Shown one piece after another: positions 8,950-17,611 of a stretch of 64,000 nucleotides of DNA. The stretch comes from Solidesulfovibrio fructosivorans JJ] (GTDB lineage: Bacteria; Desulfobacterota; Desulfovibrionia; Desulfovibrionales; Desulfovibrionaceae). The number at the start of each line of letters is the position of its first letter. Within the stretch, counting starts at the first letter, position 1. The notes below the pieces were generated by a model. It ran no database searches. It saw only the letters and a list, made by a program, of their open reading frames with translations, and was not told the DNA's origin. Where the stretch lies: the NCBI RefSeq assembly GCF_000179555.1, contig NZ_AECZ01000009.1, positions 62,001 to 126,000 on the forward strand, given 5' to 3'. A program made the translations under genes and the position numbers.

Positions 8950-9720
8950 CTATGCGATCGCTCCAAGGAACGCCTTGGTGCGCTCGTGTCGGGGGTTTTC
9001 AAAAACCTCCGACGGAGTTCCCTCTTCCACCACGCGGCCGTGGTCCATAAGCGCCACCTTATGGGCCACGTTTTTCGCGAACTCCATTTCGTGGGTCACG
9101 ATGACCATGGTCATGCCGCTTTCGGCCAGGTCGCGCATAACGGTAAGCACCTCGCCCACAAGCTCGGGGTCCAGTGCGCTCGTCGGTTCGTCAAAGAGCA
9201 TCAGCTCGGGCTCCATGGCCAACGACCGGGCAATGGCCACGCGTTGCTGCTGTCCGCCGGAAAGTTGTTTGGGAAAACGATCCGCCCAATCCCGCAGCCC
9301 GACCTGCGTCAGGAGCGCATAGGCGCGCTGCCGCATTTTGCGGGGATCTTCCTTTTTGACGGTGACGGGGCCCTCGATGATGTTTTCCAGGACAGTCATA
9401 TGCGGGAACAGGTTGAAGTTCTGGAAAACCATGCCGATGCGTGTGCGTATTTTGCAGAGCTCTTTTTCGCTCTGCTCGTACAGCCGCCCCTTGCGTTCAT
9501 TGAATCCGATCAGCGATCCGTCGACGTAGATGCGCCCGGCATTGATCGTTTCCAGATGATTGATGCAGCGCAGGAAGGTGCTTTTTCCGGAGCCCGAGGG
9601 GCCGAGCAGGCACAGCACTTCGCCTTTTTCCACGTCGATGTTGATGCCTTTGAGGATTTCGTGGTCGCCGTACGACTTATGGACGTTGACCGTATGCAAC
9701 ATGGGGACATCCTGTCGCAT
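8950..9720 (-). CDS. Polar amino acid ABC transporter, ATP-binding protein
   Basis: A 256-residue ATPase of the GlnQ/HisP type. The Walker [11 protein letters not shown]-loop, signature [16 protein letters not shown], Walker [15 protein letters not shown] and switch histidine THE are intact. An insertion-like segment ([14 protein letters not shown]) near residue 75 is common in the polar amino acid class. ATG 9720 has GGAG seven bases upstream and lies just after the permease stop; ATG 9702 is a second possibility. The gene couples to the permease at 9723 and the binding protein at 8029. Confidence 0.93.
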   Translation of the reverse strand: MRQDVPMLHTVNVHKSYGDHEILKGINIDVEKGEVLCLLGPSGSGKSTFLRCINHLETINAGRIYVDGSLIGFNERKGRLYEQSEKELCKIRTRIGMVFQNFNLFPHMTVLENIIEGPVTVKKEDPRKMRQRAYALLTQVGLRDWADRFPKQLSGGQQQRVAIARSLAMEPELMLFDEPTSALDPELVGEVLTVMRDLAESGMTMVIVTHEMEFAKNVAHKVALMDHGRVVEEGTPSEVFENPRHERTKAFLGAIA

Positions 9721-9722
9721 GG

Positions 9723-10601
9723 CTAGGCTCCGCACCGTTGTCTTTTGCCGAAGGTGTTTTCCCGGAGGGTCTCCAGGAAACCGCGTTGGGTGGCAAAGGC
9801 ATGGCCGCGGGCGAAGCGCCGCTCGATACCGACCTGCACGACGCTGAGGATGGTCACGACAATCAGATACCAGCCGGTGGCGACGATAAGCAGCTCCATG
9901 ACCTTGGCATTGACGAAATAGATGATCTGGGCCTTGTGCAACAGCTCGGTGTAGGCGATGGCGCTGGCCATGGAGGACGTTTTGAGCAGGCCGATGAATT
10001 CGTTGCCGATGGGCGGCACGATAACGCGCATGGCCTGCGGCAGGACGATGCGGCGCATGGCCATAAGACGGGTCATGCCGAGGGACGTGGCGGCGTCTAT
10101 CTGGCCCTTGTCGACGGAGAGGATGCCGCCGCGCACGATTTCCGTCAGATACGCGCCCTCGTTAAGGCCCAGCCCGAGCAGGGCGGCCATGAAGGGCGTC
10201 ATCACGTCCACCATGCGGTATTGCGCGAAGCCCAGATTCACCACGGGAAAGATGAGCGCCAGATTGAACCAGATCAGCAGCTGCAAATAGACGGGGGCCC
10301 CCCGGAACAGCCAGATGTACCATCCTGAAAACATGCGGGAAACGGGGTTTTGGGAAAGGCGCATGATGGCGAAGATCACGCCCAGCGCCATACCCATGAG
10401 CATGGAGCAGGCCGTGATGAGGATGGTGTTTGCCAGTCCCTTGAGAAGCGCGGTCGAAAAAAAGAACTCCTCCACCACGGACCAGTCGATTTGGCCCACG
10501 ATGAAAGCGTTCACGATAAGTCCCATCAGGCCTATCAGAAGAATGCCGGAAACCCACCGTCCGTAATGGCGGAGAGGAATGATTTTGTCGTTGGTCACCA
10601 T
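9723..10601 (-). CDS. Polar amino acid ABC transporter, permease
   Basis: A HisM/GlnP-type membrane permease of 292 residues. Membrane segments begin near residues 18 and 55; the EAA loop that contacts the ATPase is seen in [27 protein letters not shown], followed by [15 protein letters not shown], both hallmarks of the family. MVTNDK at 10601 is preferred to the upstream start at 10679 since the extra 26 residues overlap the operator region. It is the first gene of the minus-strand unit that ends with the GntR regulator. One permease gene is present, so the channel is probably a homodimer. Confidence 0.9.
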   Translation of the reverse strand: MVTNDKIIPLRHYGRWVSGILLIGLMGLIVNAFIVGQIDWSVVEEFFFSTALLKGLANTILITACSMLMGMALGVIFAIMRLSQNPVSRMFSGWYIWLFRGAPVYLQLLIWFNLALIFPVVNLGFAQYRMVDVMTPFMAALLGLGLNEGAYLTEIVRGGILSVDKGQIDAATSLGMTRLMAMRRIVLPQAMRVIVPPIGNEFIGLLKTSSMASAIAYTELLHKAQIIYFVNAKVMELLIVATGWYLIVVTILSVVQVGIERRFARGHAFATQRGFLETLRENTFGKRQRCGA

Positions 10602-10668
10602 GTTTTTTCCAAATCCAAAAGTCAAAAAAGCCGCTCTCCGCTTGGTCGCCGAGGGGAAACCGCAAAGA

Positions 10669-10693
10669 ATGTCCGACAATTTTTGTCGGACAA
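10669..10693. promoter_or_regulatory. Tandem GntR-type operator palindromes
   Basis: Two palindromes of the form TTGTC-N-GACAA lie side by side: ATGTCCGACAA at 10669-10679 and the perfect TTGTCGGACAA at 10683-10693, with centres 14 bases apart; together they also form a larger inverted repeat (GTCCGACAA, three T, TTGTCGGAC). FCD-type GntR proteins commonly bind TNGTNNNACNA-like sites. The pair sits just upstream of the permease gene that opens the unit encoding a GntR regulator, at the expected place for a repressor site. Confidence 0.65.
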
Positions 10694-10722
10694 TTTCTGC
10701 CCCGCGATGCGGCTGCCGTCAA
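10694..10722 (-). promoter_or_regulatory. Candidate sigma-70 promoter of the ABC/AroM/amidohydrolase unit
   Basis: On the minus strand TTGACG (10722-10717) is followed after 17 bases by CAGAAA (10699-10694), a good -35 with a poor -10. The tandem palindromes begin immediately downstream, where a bound repressor would cover the start of transcription. The poor -10 makes the exact position uncertain. Confidence 0.35.
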
Positions 10723-10807
10723 GTCAAATTACGGTGCGATGACAAATATGACAAAACCGGACGGATTCTTTTCTCGACGTGCCGGCTCGGCTCCGGCCCC
10801 GGGCGCC

Positions 10808-10856
10808 GTCAAATGAAATGGGCTGTCGCATCAAGCGACAGCCCATTTCATTTGAC
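10808..10856. repeat. Perfect 22-bp inverted repeat with 5-base loop
   Basis: Two exact 22-base arms (GTCAAATGAAATGG... and its complement) flank the loop ATCAA. It lies between the minus-strand ABC unit and the 3' end of the minus-strand outer-membrane protein gene at 10975. It could act as the terminator of that gene, but there is no T-run on either side, and the arm is longer and less GC-rich than usual for terminators. Confidence 0.85.
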
Positions 10857-10974
10857 GTCCCAGGTCCCTTTGCTCGCTCCAAGGCTGTGGCGCGACAGGG
10901 GAGGGGCGCGACGTCGTATCCCCGGCCCCTTTCCCCAAGGGATCGGGTCGGGATGCCCCGGCTGGATAAAATTC

Positions 10975-11871
10975 TTAGAACCGCTTCGTCAGCGTCAGCG
11001 TGCCAATGCTTCCCTGCGAACTGTTTTGTCCGGAGAATTCTTTTAAGAAGCGCAGGGAAACGGAAGTGGTGTACGCCGGAATGTCAAAGGCGACTTCCGG
11101 CCCGATGCCATAGATCGTCGTGCGATCATCCGTTGCGCCGCTGCCGCTGTCATCGGTCGTTTGCCAGGAGCAGTAGCCCGCGGCGCCGACCGTCATGGTC
11201 TTGTTGAAGGTTTTTCCGACACCCCATTCGAAATGGAAATCATTTCCAGGGGTAATGTTCGTTTCGTTTTGCTCCGTGTTCACTTCGTACCGGGACAGGA
11301 TGGACGCGCTCCAGGTCCTTTCCGTGTCGAAATAAACGGTTGCGCCCGCAGTGAACATCACCGTGTAAAACCCCTTGCCGGGACTAGCCGGATGATTCTT
11401 GCTGAAATAACCGGTCGGGATGTACAGGCCCGCTCCAATGGCGGCGTCATACCTGTCCCCATGCCAACTGAGAAGCAGGGGTTCAATCAGGATGTCGCCC
11501 AGGCCGAACATGTCCTCACTGGTGCGCGGGGAGGATTGCCCTGTTTTGAAGGAGCTGTCGGTATATTGAAAAGGCACGACGGCATCGAAGAGGAGATTGC
11601 CTCCAAGCACCGAAATATTCGATGAGTATATGAGACGCGTGACCTGGCAATAAACATTGAGCTTGAAGTCGTTGTTGACAATTTTATTGTTCTTGTCCCG
11701 GTACTCCGGCGCGTTGTAATAGACGGAATACTCTCTGACGTAAAAACCTTCGGGAGGCAATGTGGCCGCTTTGATCCCTTCGACGCCGTTGACATAGTGC
11801 CCGGTGCTGGCAAACGCCAAGCCGCACGATAAGGAATACACCACAAGAAAAAGAAAACATGCCCGTTTCAT
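10975..11871 (-). CDS. SphA / MetA-type outer-membrane protein
   Basis: A 298-residue exported protein: signal peptide MKRACFLFLVVYSLSCGLAFA, then HYVNGVEGIKAATLPPEGFY, the characteristic opening of the SphA-like group found in aromatic degradation clusters (MetA/SphA, Phenol_MetA_deg). The rest alternates aromatic and polar residues as in a beta barrel and ends in a terminal phenylalanine (LTLTKRF), the usual signal for outer-membrane insertion. GGAGGG precedes the ATG at 11871. Its role is probably uptake or sensing of a small hydrophobic compound (inference). The codon use is visibly lower in GC than that of its neighbours. Confidence 0.85.
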   Translation of the reverse strand: MKRACFLFLVVYSLSCGLAFASTGHYVNGVEGIKAATLPPEGFYVREYSVYYNAPEYRDKNNKIVNNDFKLNVYCQVTRLIYSSNISVLGGNLLFDAVVPFQYTDSSFKTGQSSPRTSEDMFGLGDILIEPLLLSWHGDRYDAAIGAGLYIPTGYFSKNHPASPGKGFYTVMFTAGATVYFDTERTWSASILSRYEVNTEQNETNITPGNDFHFEWGVGKTFNKTMTVGAAGYCSWQTTDDSGSGATDDRTTIYGIGPEVAFDIPAYTTSVSLRFLKEFSGQNSSQGSIGTLTLTKRF

Positions 11872-12046
11872 AAATATCCCTCCAGTGTTTTTCCGCAATA
11901 GGGAACAAGCCGTCCTCCGCTTCCCACACGACAGGCTTGTTGCCGCAATGGTCCCCTGATCCGGCGGCATTCCGACTTCGAAGCGGAATCCAAAGCGCCA
12001 TGCGCCTGCAAGCTGTGCCGTCCGCCCCCCTTGCCGGCATGCCGCC

Positions 12047-12334
12047 TCAGCCTTCGCGGAAGGCGATGCCGAACCCGCCGTTCGGGTAATGCCAAGTGAG
12101 CGCGCCGGGGCTGGCCAGGGCGCGGCAGGTGCCGCATTCCAGGCAGGCCGCGAACAAAACGCCGATGGTGCCGTCCTCGTTTTCGGAATAGACGTGGGCG
12201 GGGCACACCCGGACCAGCAATTTCCCCGTGCCGGTCTTTCGGGCGATTTCCTGGTTGACTTCTATGTGCGAGTGCTCGTCGACGACGTACGTGTTGCCCG
12301 CCAGACGTTGCGTGACATCTCCAAAGATCGTCAT
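12047..12334 (-). CDS. fixX: FixX-type ferredoxin
   Basis: A 95-residue ferredoxin-like protein that passes electrons between the ETF and the FixC quinone reductase. The cysteines CPA at about 44 and CLECGTC at about 68-74 give the one-cluster pattern of FixX/YdiT, and the RVCPAHVYSENEDG and YPNGGFGIAFREG segments are typical. It is the last gene of the fixAB-flavoprotein-fixC-fixX operon and starts 11 bases after the fixC stop. Confidence 0.92.
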   Translation of the reverse strand: MTIFGDVTQRLAGNTYVVDEHSHIEVNQEIARKTGTGKLLVRVCPAHVYSENEDGTIGVLFAACLECGTCRALASPGALTWHYPNGGFGIAFREG

Positions 12335-12345
12335 GTCCTTTCTCC

Positions 12346-13653
12346 CTAAAGCGCCCTGACGGCCTTGAGCATGTCCCCGAGGGCCGTAAGCAGCTTGATC
12401 TTCGAGCGCTTGAACGCGCTTGTCGCCGTGGCCGCGATGTGTTTGCGGGGCGTGGTGTCGCAGCTGTAGATGTCGTGGAAGATGTCGGTGAGCAGCAGGC
12501 CGTAGTCCTGGTACATGCGCGGCACTTCGAGGACGTTTGGCGCCTTGGCGTAGGTCTTCATGTCGGCGCCCACGAACGTGGCGTCGAGCTGCTTGCGATA
12601 GTCGTCCATGTCCTGCTGGCCGTAGCTGCCGCGCTTAAGCGCCTTGACGATGGTCTTGGCGGCGGCGATGCCGGAGCCGGCGGCCAGGTCCATGCCGCGG
12701 ATGGTCAGGCCGGTGTTGAGCGTGAAGCCGGCGGCGTCGCCGATGATGAGGAACCCCGGCCGGGCGAGGTCGTGGGAGGTCATGGCCGGGCCGTTTTCGA
12801 TCGTCAGGTGGCAGCCGTATTCCAGCAGCTCACCGTCGCGCAAAAGCGGCGCGATGGCCGGGTGGCCCAGAAAATTGTCGTGCACCTCGCTCGACGTGAG
12901 CCCCTTGGCCTCCAGGTCGTCGAGGCGCAGCACCACGCCGACGCTGATCGACTCCTTGTTGGTGTAGAGAAAGCCGCCGCCCGCCGCCGTCTTGGTGCAG
13001 TCGCCGACGAGGGCGTAGGCGACCCCGTCGTTGCCGGTGACGTTGAAGCGGTCCTCGATGACTTTGACGGGCAGGCCGATCACGCTTTTGACGCCGACGG
13101 CCAGGTTCTGGGCCGGCTCCTTGGCGCGGATGCCGGCCTGCTGGGCGATAAACGAATTGACGCCGTCGGCGGCGACCACCACATGGGCGTGGAGTTCGTC
13201 CTCGCCGGCCTTGACGCCGACCACCTGCCCGTTCTCGAACAGCAGGCTGTCGACCCGGATGCCCGGCATCACCATGACGCCGGCATTCTCGCATTGCTCG
13301 GCCAACCAGGCGTCCAGCTTGGCGCGCAGCACTGTCACCGCGTTGACGGGATCGCCCAGGCGCTGGTCCCAGTAGTCGACATTGAAGTGCGACGTCGGGT
13401 TGAGGAAGGAGAGCACATTGCGCGTGATGCGGCGCTCCACCGGGGCCTCCCCGACAAAATCCGGGAAGACCTGTTCCATCACCCGGCAGTAGAAGATCCC
13501 TCCCGAGAGGTTTTTTGCGCCGGGCTGCCCGCCGCGTTCGATCAAAATGACTTGCTTGCCCGCTTGCGCCAGTTGGTGGGCGCAGACGGTGCCGGCCACG
13601 CCGCCGCCGATCACGATGACGTCGGCATCGACCTCGAGTGCTTCTTCAGCCAT
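12346..13653 (-). CDS. fixC: FixC-type electron transfer flavoprotein-quinone oxidoreductase
   Basis: A 435-residue membrane-associated flavoprotein that links ETF to the quinone pool. It has the FAD-binding Rossmann motif DVIVIGGGVAGTVCAHQLAQ at residues 8-27, the conserved GAKNLSGGIFYCR stretch near 48, and GFLIIGDAAGFTLNTGLTIRGMDLA near 315, all standard in FixC/YdiS. GGAGAG precedes the ATG at 13653; the frame upstream reads through the intergenic space. FixC lacks its own cluster and depends on FixX, encoded next door. Confidence 0.92.
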   Translation of the reverse strand: MAEEALEVDADVIVIGGGVAGTVCAHQLAQAGKQVILIERGGQPGAKNLSGGIFYCRVMEQVFPDFVGEAPVERRITRNVLSFLNPTSHFNVDYWDQRLGDPVNAVTVLRAKLDAWLAEQCENAGVMVMPGIRVDSLLFENGQVVGVKAGEDELHAHVVVAADGVNSFIAQQAGIRAKEPAQNLAVGVKSVIGLPVKVIEDRFNVTGNDGVAYALVGDCTKTAAGGGFLYTNKESISVGVVLRLDDLEAKGLTSSEVHDNFLGHPAIAPLLRDGELLEYGCHLTIENGPAMTSHDLARPGFLIIGDAAGFTLNTGLTIRGMDLAAGSGIAAAKTIVKALKRGSYGQQDMDDYRKQLDATFVGADMKTYAKAPNVLEVPRMYQDYGLLLTDIFHDIYSCDTTPRKHIAATATSAFKRSKIKLLTALGDMLKAVRAL

Positions 13654-13740
13654 CAGGTTTCTCTCCCCCAAAACCGTCATTGAAACGGGTGGGCCGGGCC
13701 GCCCGGTTTCGCGCGGCCCGGCTTTCAAACGCATACGGAA

Positions 13741-15213
13741 TCAGAGCGCGCCGGCGTTGACTTTCTCGGCGATGTCGTCGGCCGACAGCCAGCCCGATGT
13801 CAGGGCGAAGCCGTTGGCCGAGCCCGGAATCGTCAGTTGGTAGCTTTCGCCGAACAGGCCGCCCGCGTCGCAACCGACGCTGTAGAGGCCTGGAATGACC
13901 CCACCATTGGCGTCGAGGACCTGCATGTATTCATTGATCTTGATGGCGCCGACGCTGACCATGATGCCGGGTTCCATCTTGATGGCGTAAAAGGGGCCAC
14001 GATTGCAGGGAAAGAGATACTTCGGGTCCTTGCGGTACTTCTTGTCCTCGCCGGCACTGACGTAGCCGTTGTACTCCCCGACTTCCGAGCGCAGCACCTC
14101 TGGAGCGACACCGATCTTGCCGGCCAGCGCCTCGAGGGTCTCTCCCTTGTAGACGTTGGTGCAGCTGTCGTTTGCGGCGTCAGCCTCAAGTTCCCCGGGC
14201 AGATGGATCAGTTTTTCGTAGTTGCGGACGTAGATGCCGAGACCGACAAAGTTGCCCTTGTTGACCAGCCTGTCGATGAAGTCCTGATCGAGGATGCACC
14301 AGAACATCGCGTCCGGCAGGCCCACCATGAGGTCGCCGGCATTGCCGAAGTTGAGCCCCACGGTCTCGTTGGTGAAACGCCGGCCGTGCTTGTCGACCCA
14401 TAACGAGGGCTGCATGCCGGCGTTGTTGACATGGCTGGTGACGGTTTTGTCACGCATCAGAGGAAAGAACACCATGGTGCCGATATTGGAGTTCTCGACG
14501 GCGCCGACCTCCTGCATCATCTTGAGGCCGTCGCCGGTGTTCCCTTTCCCGCCGGCATTGATGACGTGCTCGCCGATCTTGAACTTGCCGTACTTGTTGA
14601 TCAGCGCGGGATTGGCGGCGTAGCCGCCGGAGCCGACCACGACGGCCCTGGCCCCGAGCCTGACGGTCTCGCCGTCGGCGTCCTTGGCGACCACGCCCTT
14701 GATCTTGCCGTCCTCGCCCCGCAGGATCCTGGTCGCGGGGGTGGACAGGAAGATGTCGACGCCGCGGCGGCGGGCGTCCGCTTCGAGCAGCTCGAGCAGA
14801 TGCGCGACCTCGCCTTCGGGCAGGTGCCAGGTGACGAGTTCGCCGGGCTGCTCGGGCGCGGTGATGGTGACGTCCTCATAGACGGCTCCCACCTCGTCAC
14901 GCATTTTCGTGATGGTGGTGGCGGCGTTCTCGACGAAGCGGTTTACCAGCGCCGAATCGCAGCGCCAGTGCGAGTAGTCGATGTAGGCCGTGTAGGCTTC
15001 TTGCTTGGTGACCGTGATGCCGCGTTTTTTCTGTTCGTCGGACTCGAAGGCCGCGTGGCCCTCGGCAAAGGCCGAGCTGCCGCCGAGTTGCTCTTCCTTT
15101 TCGAGCACGGCGCAGGTCAGGCCGTTTTTGGCGGCCTGCACGGCGGCCGACAGGCCCGAGCCGCCGCCGCCGATCACGATGACGTCGTAGTGGGAATCGA
15201 ACTCTTCAGCCAT
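13741..15213 (-). CDS. Fumarate-reductase-fold FAD-dependent dehydrogenase of unknown substrate
   Basis: A 490-residue FAD_binding_2 protein: dinucleotide motif DVIVIGGGGSGLSAAVQ (10-26), GSSAFAEG (45-52), GSGGYAANPALI (195-205), GRRFTNE (277-283) and PGLYSVGCDAGGLFGE (441-456). It has no heme, FMN or export domain, like TcuA- or KstD-type enzymes. Compared with flavocytochrome c fumarate reductase as I recall it, the proton-donor arginine after the RFxNE motif aligns to L287, the PGVHH histidines align to M418 and V419, and the GANR arginine aligns to Y458. Fumarate is therefore an unlikely substrate. Its place between fixB and fixC suggests it exchanges electrons with this ETF. GGAGGAG precedes the ATG. 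Confidence 0.88.
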   Translation of the reverse strand: MAEEFDSHYDVIVIGGGGSGLSAAVQAAKNGLTCAVLEKEEQLGGSSAFAEGHAAFESDEQKKRGITVTKQEAYTAYIDYSHWRCDSALVNRFVENAATTITKMRDEVGAVYEDVTITAPEQPGELVTWHLPEGEVAHLLELLEADARRRGVDIFLSTPATRILRGEDGKIKGVVAKDADGETVRLGARAVVVGSGGYAANPALINKYGKFKIGEHVINAGGKGNTGDGLKMMQEVGAVENSNIGTMVFFPLMRDKTVTSHVNNAGMQPSLWVDKHGRRFTNETVGLNFGNAGDLMVGLPDAMFWCILDQDFIDRLVNKGNFVGLGIYVRNYEKLIHLPGELEADAANDSCTNVYKGETLEALAGKIGVAPEVLRSEVGEYNGYVSAGEDKKYRKDPKYLFPCNRGPFYAIKMEPGIMVSVGAIKINEYMQVLDANGGVIPGLYSVGCDAGGLFGESYQLTIPGSANGFALTSGWLSADDIAEKVNAGAL

Positions 15214-15247
15214 GTCACTTCTCCTCCTGGCTTGGGTTGACCGGACG

Positions 15248-16162
15248 TTATTTGCCAAGGGCCGCCCGCAGGGCGGGGACGACCTCGTAGAGATCGCCCA
15301 CGATGCCGAAGTCGGCGGCCTTGAAGATCGGCGCGTCGGGGTCGTTGTTGATGCCGACGACGACCTTGGTCCCCCGGATGCCTTCCAGGTGTTGCGGGGC
15401 TCCCTGGATGCCGACGGCGATGTAGAGCCGGGGCGTGATATGCTGGCCGGACCGGCCCACATAGCGCTCCTTTTCGACCCAGCCCAGGTCGTCGGCGACG
15501 GGCATGCTGCAGCCGATTTCGGCGCCGAGGGCCGTGGCGAGGCCCTGGATGAGCGTCAGGTCGTCCTTTTTCTTCAGACCGCGTCCGACCGAGACGACCA
15601 CGCTGGCCTTGGTGATGCCCGCATCGGCGCCGGCGGCCGGTTCGGTCTTCTCGAGCCTGATGTCGGCGACGCCATCGGCGGCGACCGTCTCGATGGGAGC
15701 CGGGGAGCAGGGCGTCCGCTCGACATCGCCTCCGGCATAGAAGGTGACCACGGGCCCGGCGGACGCGATCGTCTCGATGACCCGGCCGTCCAGGTCCGCG
15801 CGCTCCAAAAGGGTGGTCTCGCCAGCGGCTGACAGCTTCAGGCCGCGCGGGATCATGGCCGCGCCGAGCTTCACCGCTGTCGCGCCGGCAAGGACGCGTC
15901 CCGCGGCGGAAGCGCTGGCGACGACCGCCCCGGGCGCGTCGGCCGCGATCAGACGGGCGACCGGGCCGGCGTAGGCTTCGGCCGGACGCCCCTGTTCCGT
16001 CTCGACCCACTTCACCGCGTCGGGGCCGGCGGCCGCGGCGGCCTCGGCCAGGGCGCGCGGTCCGATAACGGCCGCGATGACCTTCCCGCCCAGTCCCTTG
16101 GCCATGGCCACCAGGGCGGGCGTCTGCTTTTCCTCCGTCACGATGATCCATGCCTGGCTCAT
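15248..16162 (-). CDS. fixB: Electron transfer flavoprotein alpha subunit (FixB)
   Basis: A 304-residue ETF alpha subunit. The N-terminal half is a variable alpha/beta domain; the C-terminal FAD domain carries GRGLKKKDDLTLIQGLATALGAEIG (about 192-216), ERYVGRSGQHITPRLYIAVGIQGAPQH (about 230-256) and INNDPDAPIFKAADFGIVGD (about 272-291), the family signature. It lacks an N-terminal ferredoxin extension. GGAGAGG precedes the ATG. It is encoded just after fixA and pairs with it; the flavoprotein and FixC/FixX are the likely partners. Confidence 0.93.
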   Translation of the reverse strand: MSQAWIIVTEEKQTPALVAMAKGLGGKVIAAVIGPRALAEAAAAAGPDAVKWVETEQGRPAEAYAGPVARLIAADAPGAVVASASAAGRVLAGATAVKLGAAMIPRGLKLSAAGETTLLERADLDGRVIETIASAGPVVTFYAGGDVERTPCSPAPIETVAADGVADIRLEKTEPAAGADAGITKASVVVSVGRGLKKKDDLTLIQGLATALGAEIGCSMPVADDLGWVEKERYVGRSGQHITPRLYIAVGIQGAPQHLEGIRGTKVVVGINNDPDAPIFKAADFGIVGDLYEVVPALRAALGK

Positions 16163-16205
16163 TTGGCCTCTCCTTTCTCGCTGTCCGCGTAAGTGCCCAT
16201 CATGC

Positions 16206-16934
16206 TCACAACACCCCTTCGCCCCGCAGGGCTTCGACGAGCTGCGCGGCCGCCGCGGGAGGCGCGCCCTCGAAGAGACGGGCGGCGGTGGTTTCGGGCA
16301 ATCTGGTGGCCCGGCTCGAAACCGCCTCGGCTCCACCGGCCCCGATGTCGGCGAGGGTCAGCTTGCTGACGGGCCGCTTGCGGGCCATCAGCTGCTCCTT
16401 CATGCCGGGGACTTTTTTCTCGGGGGAGGCGGCGCTGACCGCGACGACGGCTGGAGCGGCAAGGCTTACGGTCTCCACGTCCTTGCCCAGCTTGCGGGTG
16501 ATGCGCACGCGCCCGTCGACGGCTTCGGCGCTGTCGACGTGGGCGACGGCCGGCCAGCCCAGCAGTCCGGCGAGGGCCGCCGGGACGCCGGCGTATTCCT
16601 CGGAGTCGCCGATCGTGACGATGTCCACGTCGCCGATCTTTCTGACGGTGGCGGCAATGACCGCCGCCGTGGCCGCATTGTCGACGAGGTTGGGCGCGTC
16701 GGCGATCGAGACGGCCTCCTTCACGCCGCGGGCCAGCACCCAGCTGGCGTCGCCGTCGCCGATGGTCAGGCCGATGATCTCTCCCCCGTCCGCAATGGCC
16801 TTGGCGGCCTCGAGCGCGGCGAAATCGTCCTCGCCGGGGCTCATCTTCGCGTTGCGCCAATCCACGGATCCGTCGTTTCTGACGGCCGCGTCCTTGGCAT
16901 CCCTGGCCCACTTGTAAACAATGACTGTTTTCAT
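16206..16934 (-). CDS. fixA: Electron transfer flavoprotein beta subunit (FixA)
   Basis: A 242-residue ETF beta subunit, first gene of the fix operon. It opens with KTVIVYKWARDAKDA and has the nucleotide-binding GLTIGDGDASWVLARGVKEA segment near residue 52, and VSLAAPAVVAVSAASPE near 160. Bifurcating FixA proteins bind a second FAD; whether this one does cannot be judged by eye, and the protein is short (about 250-260 is usual). ATG 16934 is chosen over ATG 16952 because it gives the standard N-terminus, with GGAGG 13 bases upstream. Confidence 0.9.
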   Translation of the reverse strand: MKTVIVYKWARDAKDAAVRNDGSVDWRNAKMSPGEDDFAALEAAKAIADGGEIIGLTIGDGDASWVLARGVKEAVSIADAPNLVDNAATAAVIAATVRKIGDVDIVTIGDSEEYAGVPAALAGLLGWPAVAHVDSAEAVDGRVRITRKLGKDVETVSLAAPAVVAVSAASPEKKVPGMKEQLMARKRPVSKLTLADIGAGGAEAVSSRATRLPETTAARLFEGAPPAAAAQLVEALRGEGVL

Positions 16935-17611
16935 CCTTGCTGATGCCTCCATGGCGAAAGCCAATGTGCAGGTTGCTCTCGTGATTTCGTGATGAAAGTG
17001 ACGTCTTGTACGCACGGATGCTTCTAAAGAAACGCACACTGTCCAGGTTTGTCCTTAGCCATTGGTGTAAAAGTGCTAGCATGAATTGTTTGTTGCAGTC
17101 CTATACTTTGTGTGGTAGTGATTTATTCACGAGCATTATTAATTGTTTTATTGTCATTGATAGATTCAATTTATGAATTGCCGGCGAGCGCACCTTTGCC
17201 AAAGTGCAACCATCTTTCGGGGGGGGCAGGAGTATGGACATTCAAAGAGGCGCATCGCGTCCGGGCCGATGTTAACGCCAGCCGCAACCGCAGGAGCCGC
17301 CTTGCCGCGTCGCGCTGTGACGAGGGTTTCTTTCCGGCTTCTTCGCCAACGCCGGACGCGCCTCGGGGCGGGCGCGCGTCCTCCCGTGTCCGCCCCGGCA
17401 CGCGGCAACAGGGCCACGCCAGCGAACGGGGCTGTCGCCTTGTGTGTTCTTTTCCCCGGGCGTATGGCTGAAGCCTTGGTTCTTGCGGGATGCGCGGTTG
17501 GCCGGAGGCTCTTTCCCGGGGGCTGTGGGGAGGAAGCGGTTTTACGAGGGGAATTTCTGTCTATTTAATTGTGAAAAAAAGCACATAAAACATGAAGTCG
17601 CGGAGGTCGCT
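16935..17611. other. Divergent intergenic region between fixA and the LysR gene
   Basis: 677 bases without a convincing gene. 17040-17180 is markedly AT-rich for this genome and should hold the fixA promoter and regulator sites. 17200-17560 is GC-rich and has only frames with no protein character. Confidence 0.6.
17164..17178. promoter_or_regulatory. Candidate LysR-type operator (T-N11-A palindrome)
   Basis: ATTCA-ATTTA-TGAAT is a perfect palindrome containing the T-N11-A pattern used by LysR regulators. It lies in the AT-rich part of the divergent region between the fix operon and the LysR gene. The distance to the LysR start (about 430 bases) is large, so regulation of fixA, 230 bases away, is more likely. 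Confidence 0.3.

Noticed and set aside
15248-16934. ETF as partner of nitrogenase
   Set aside because: No nif genes or NifA-type promoter signals are visible; the divergent LysR gene and the flavoprotein point to another role.
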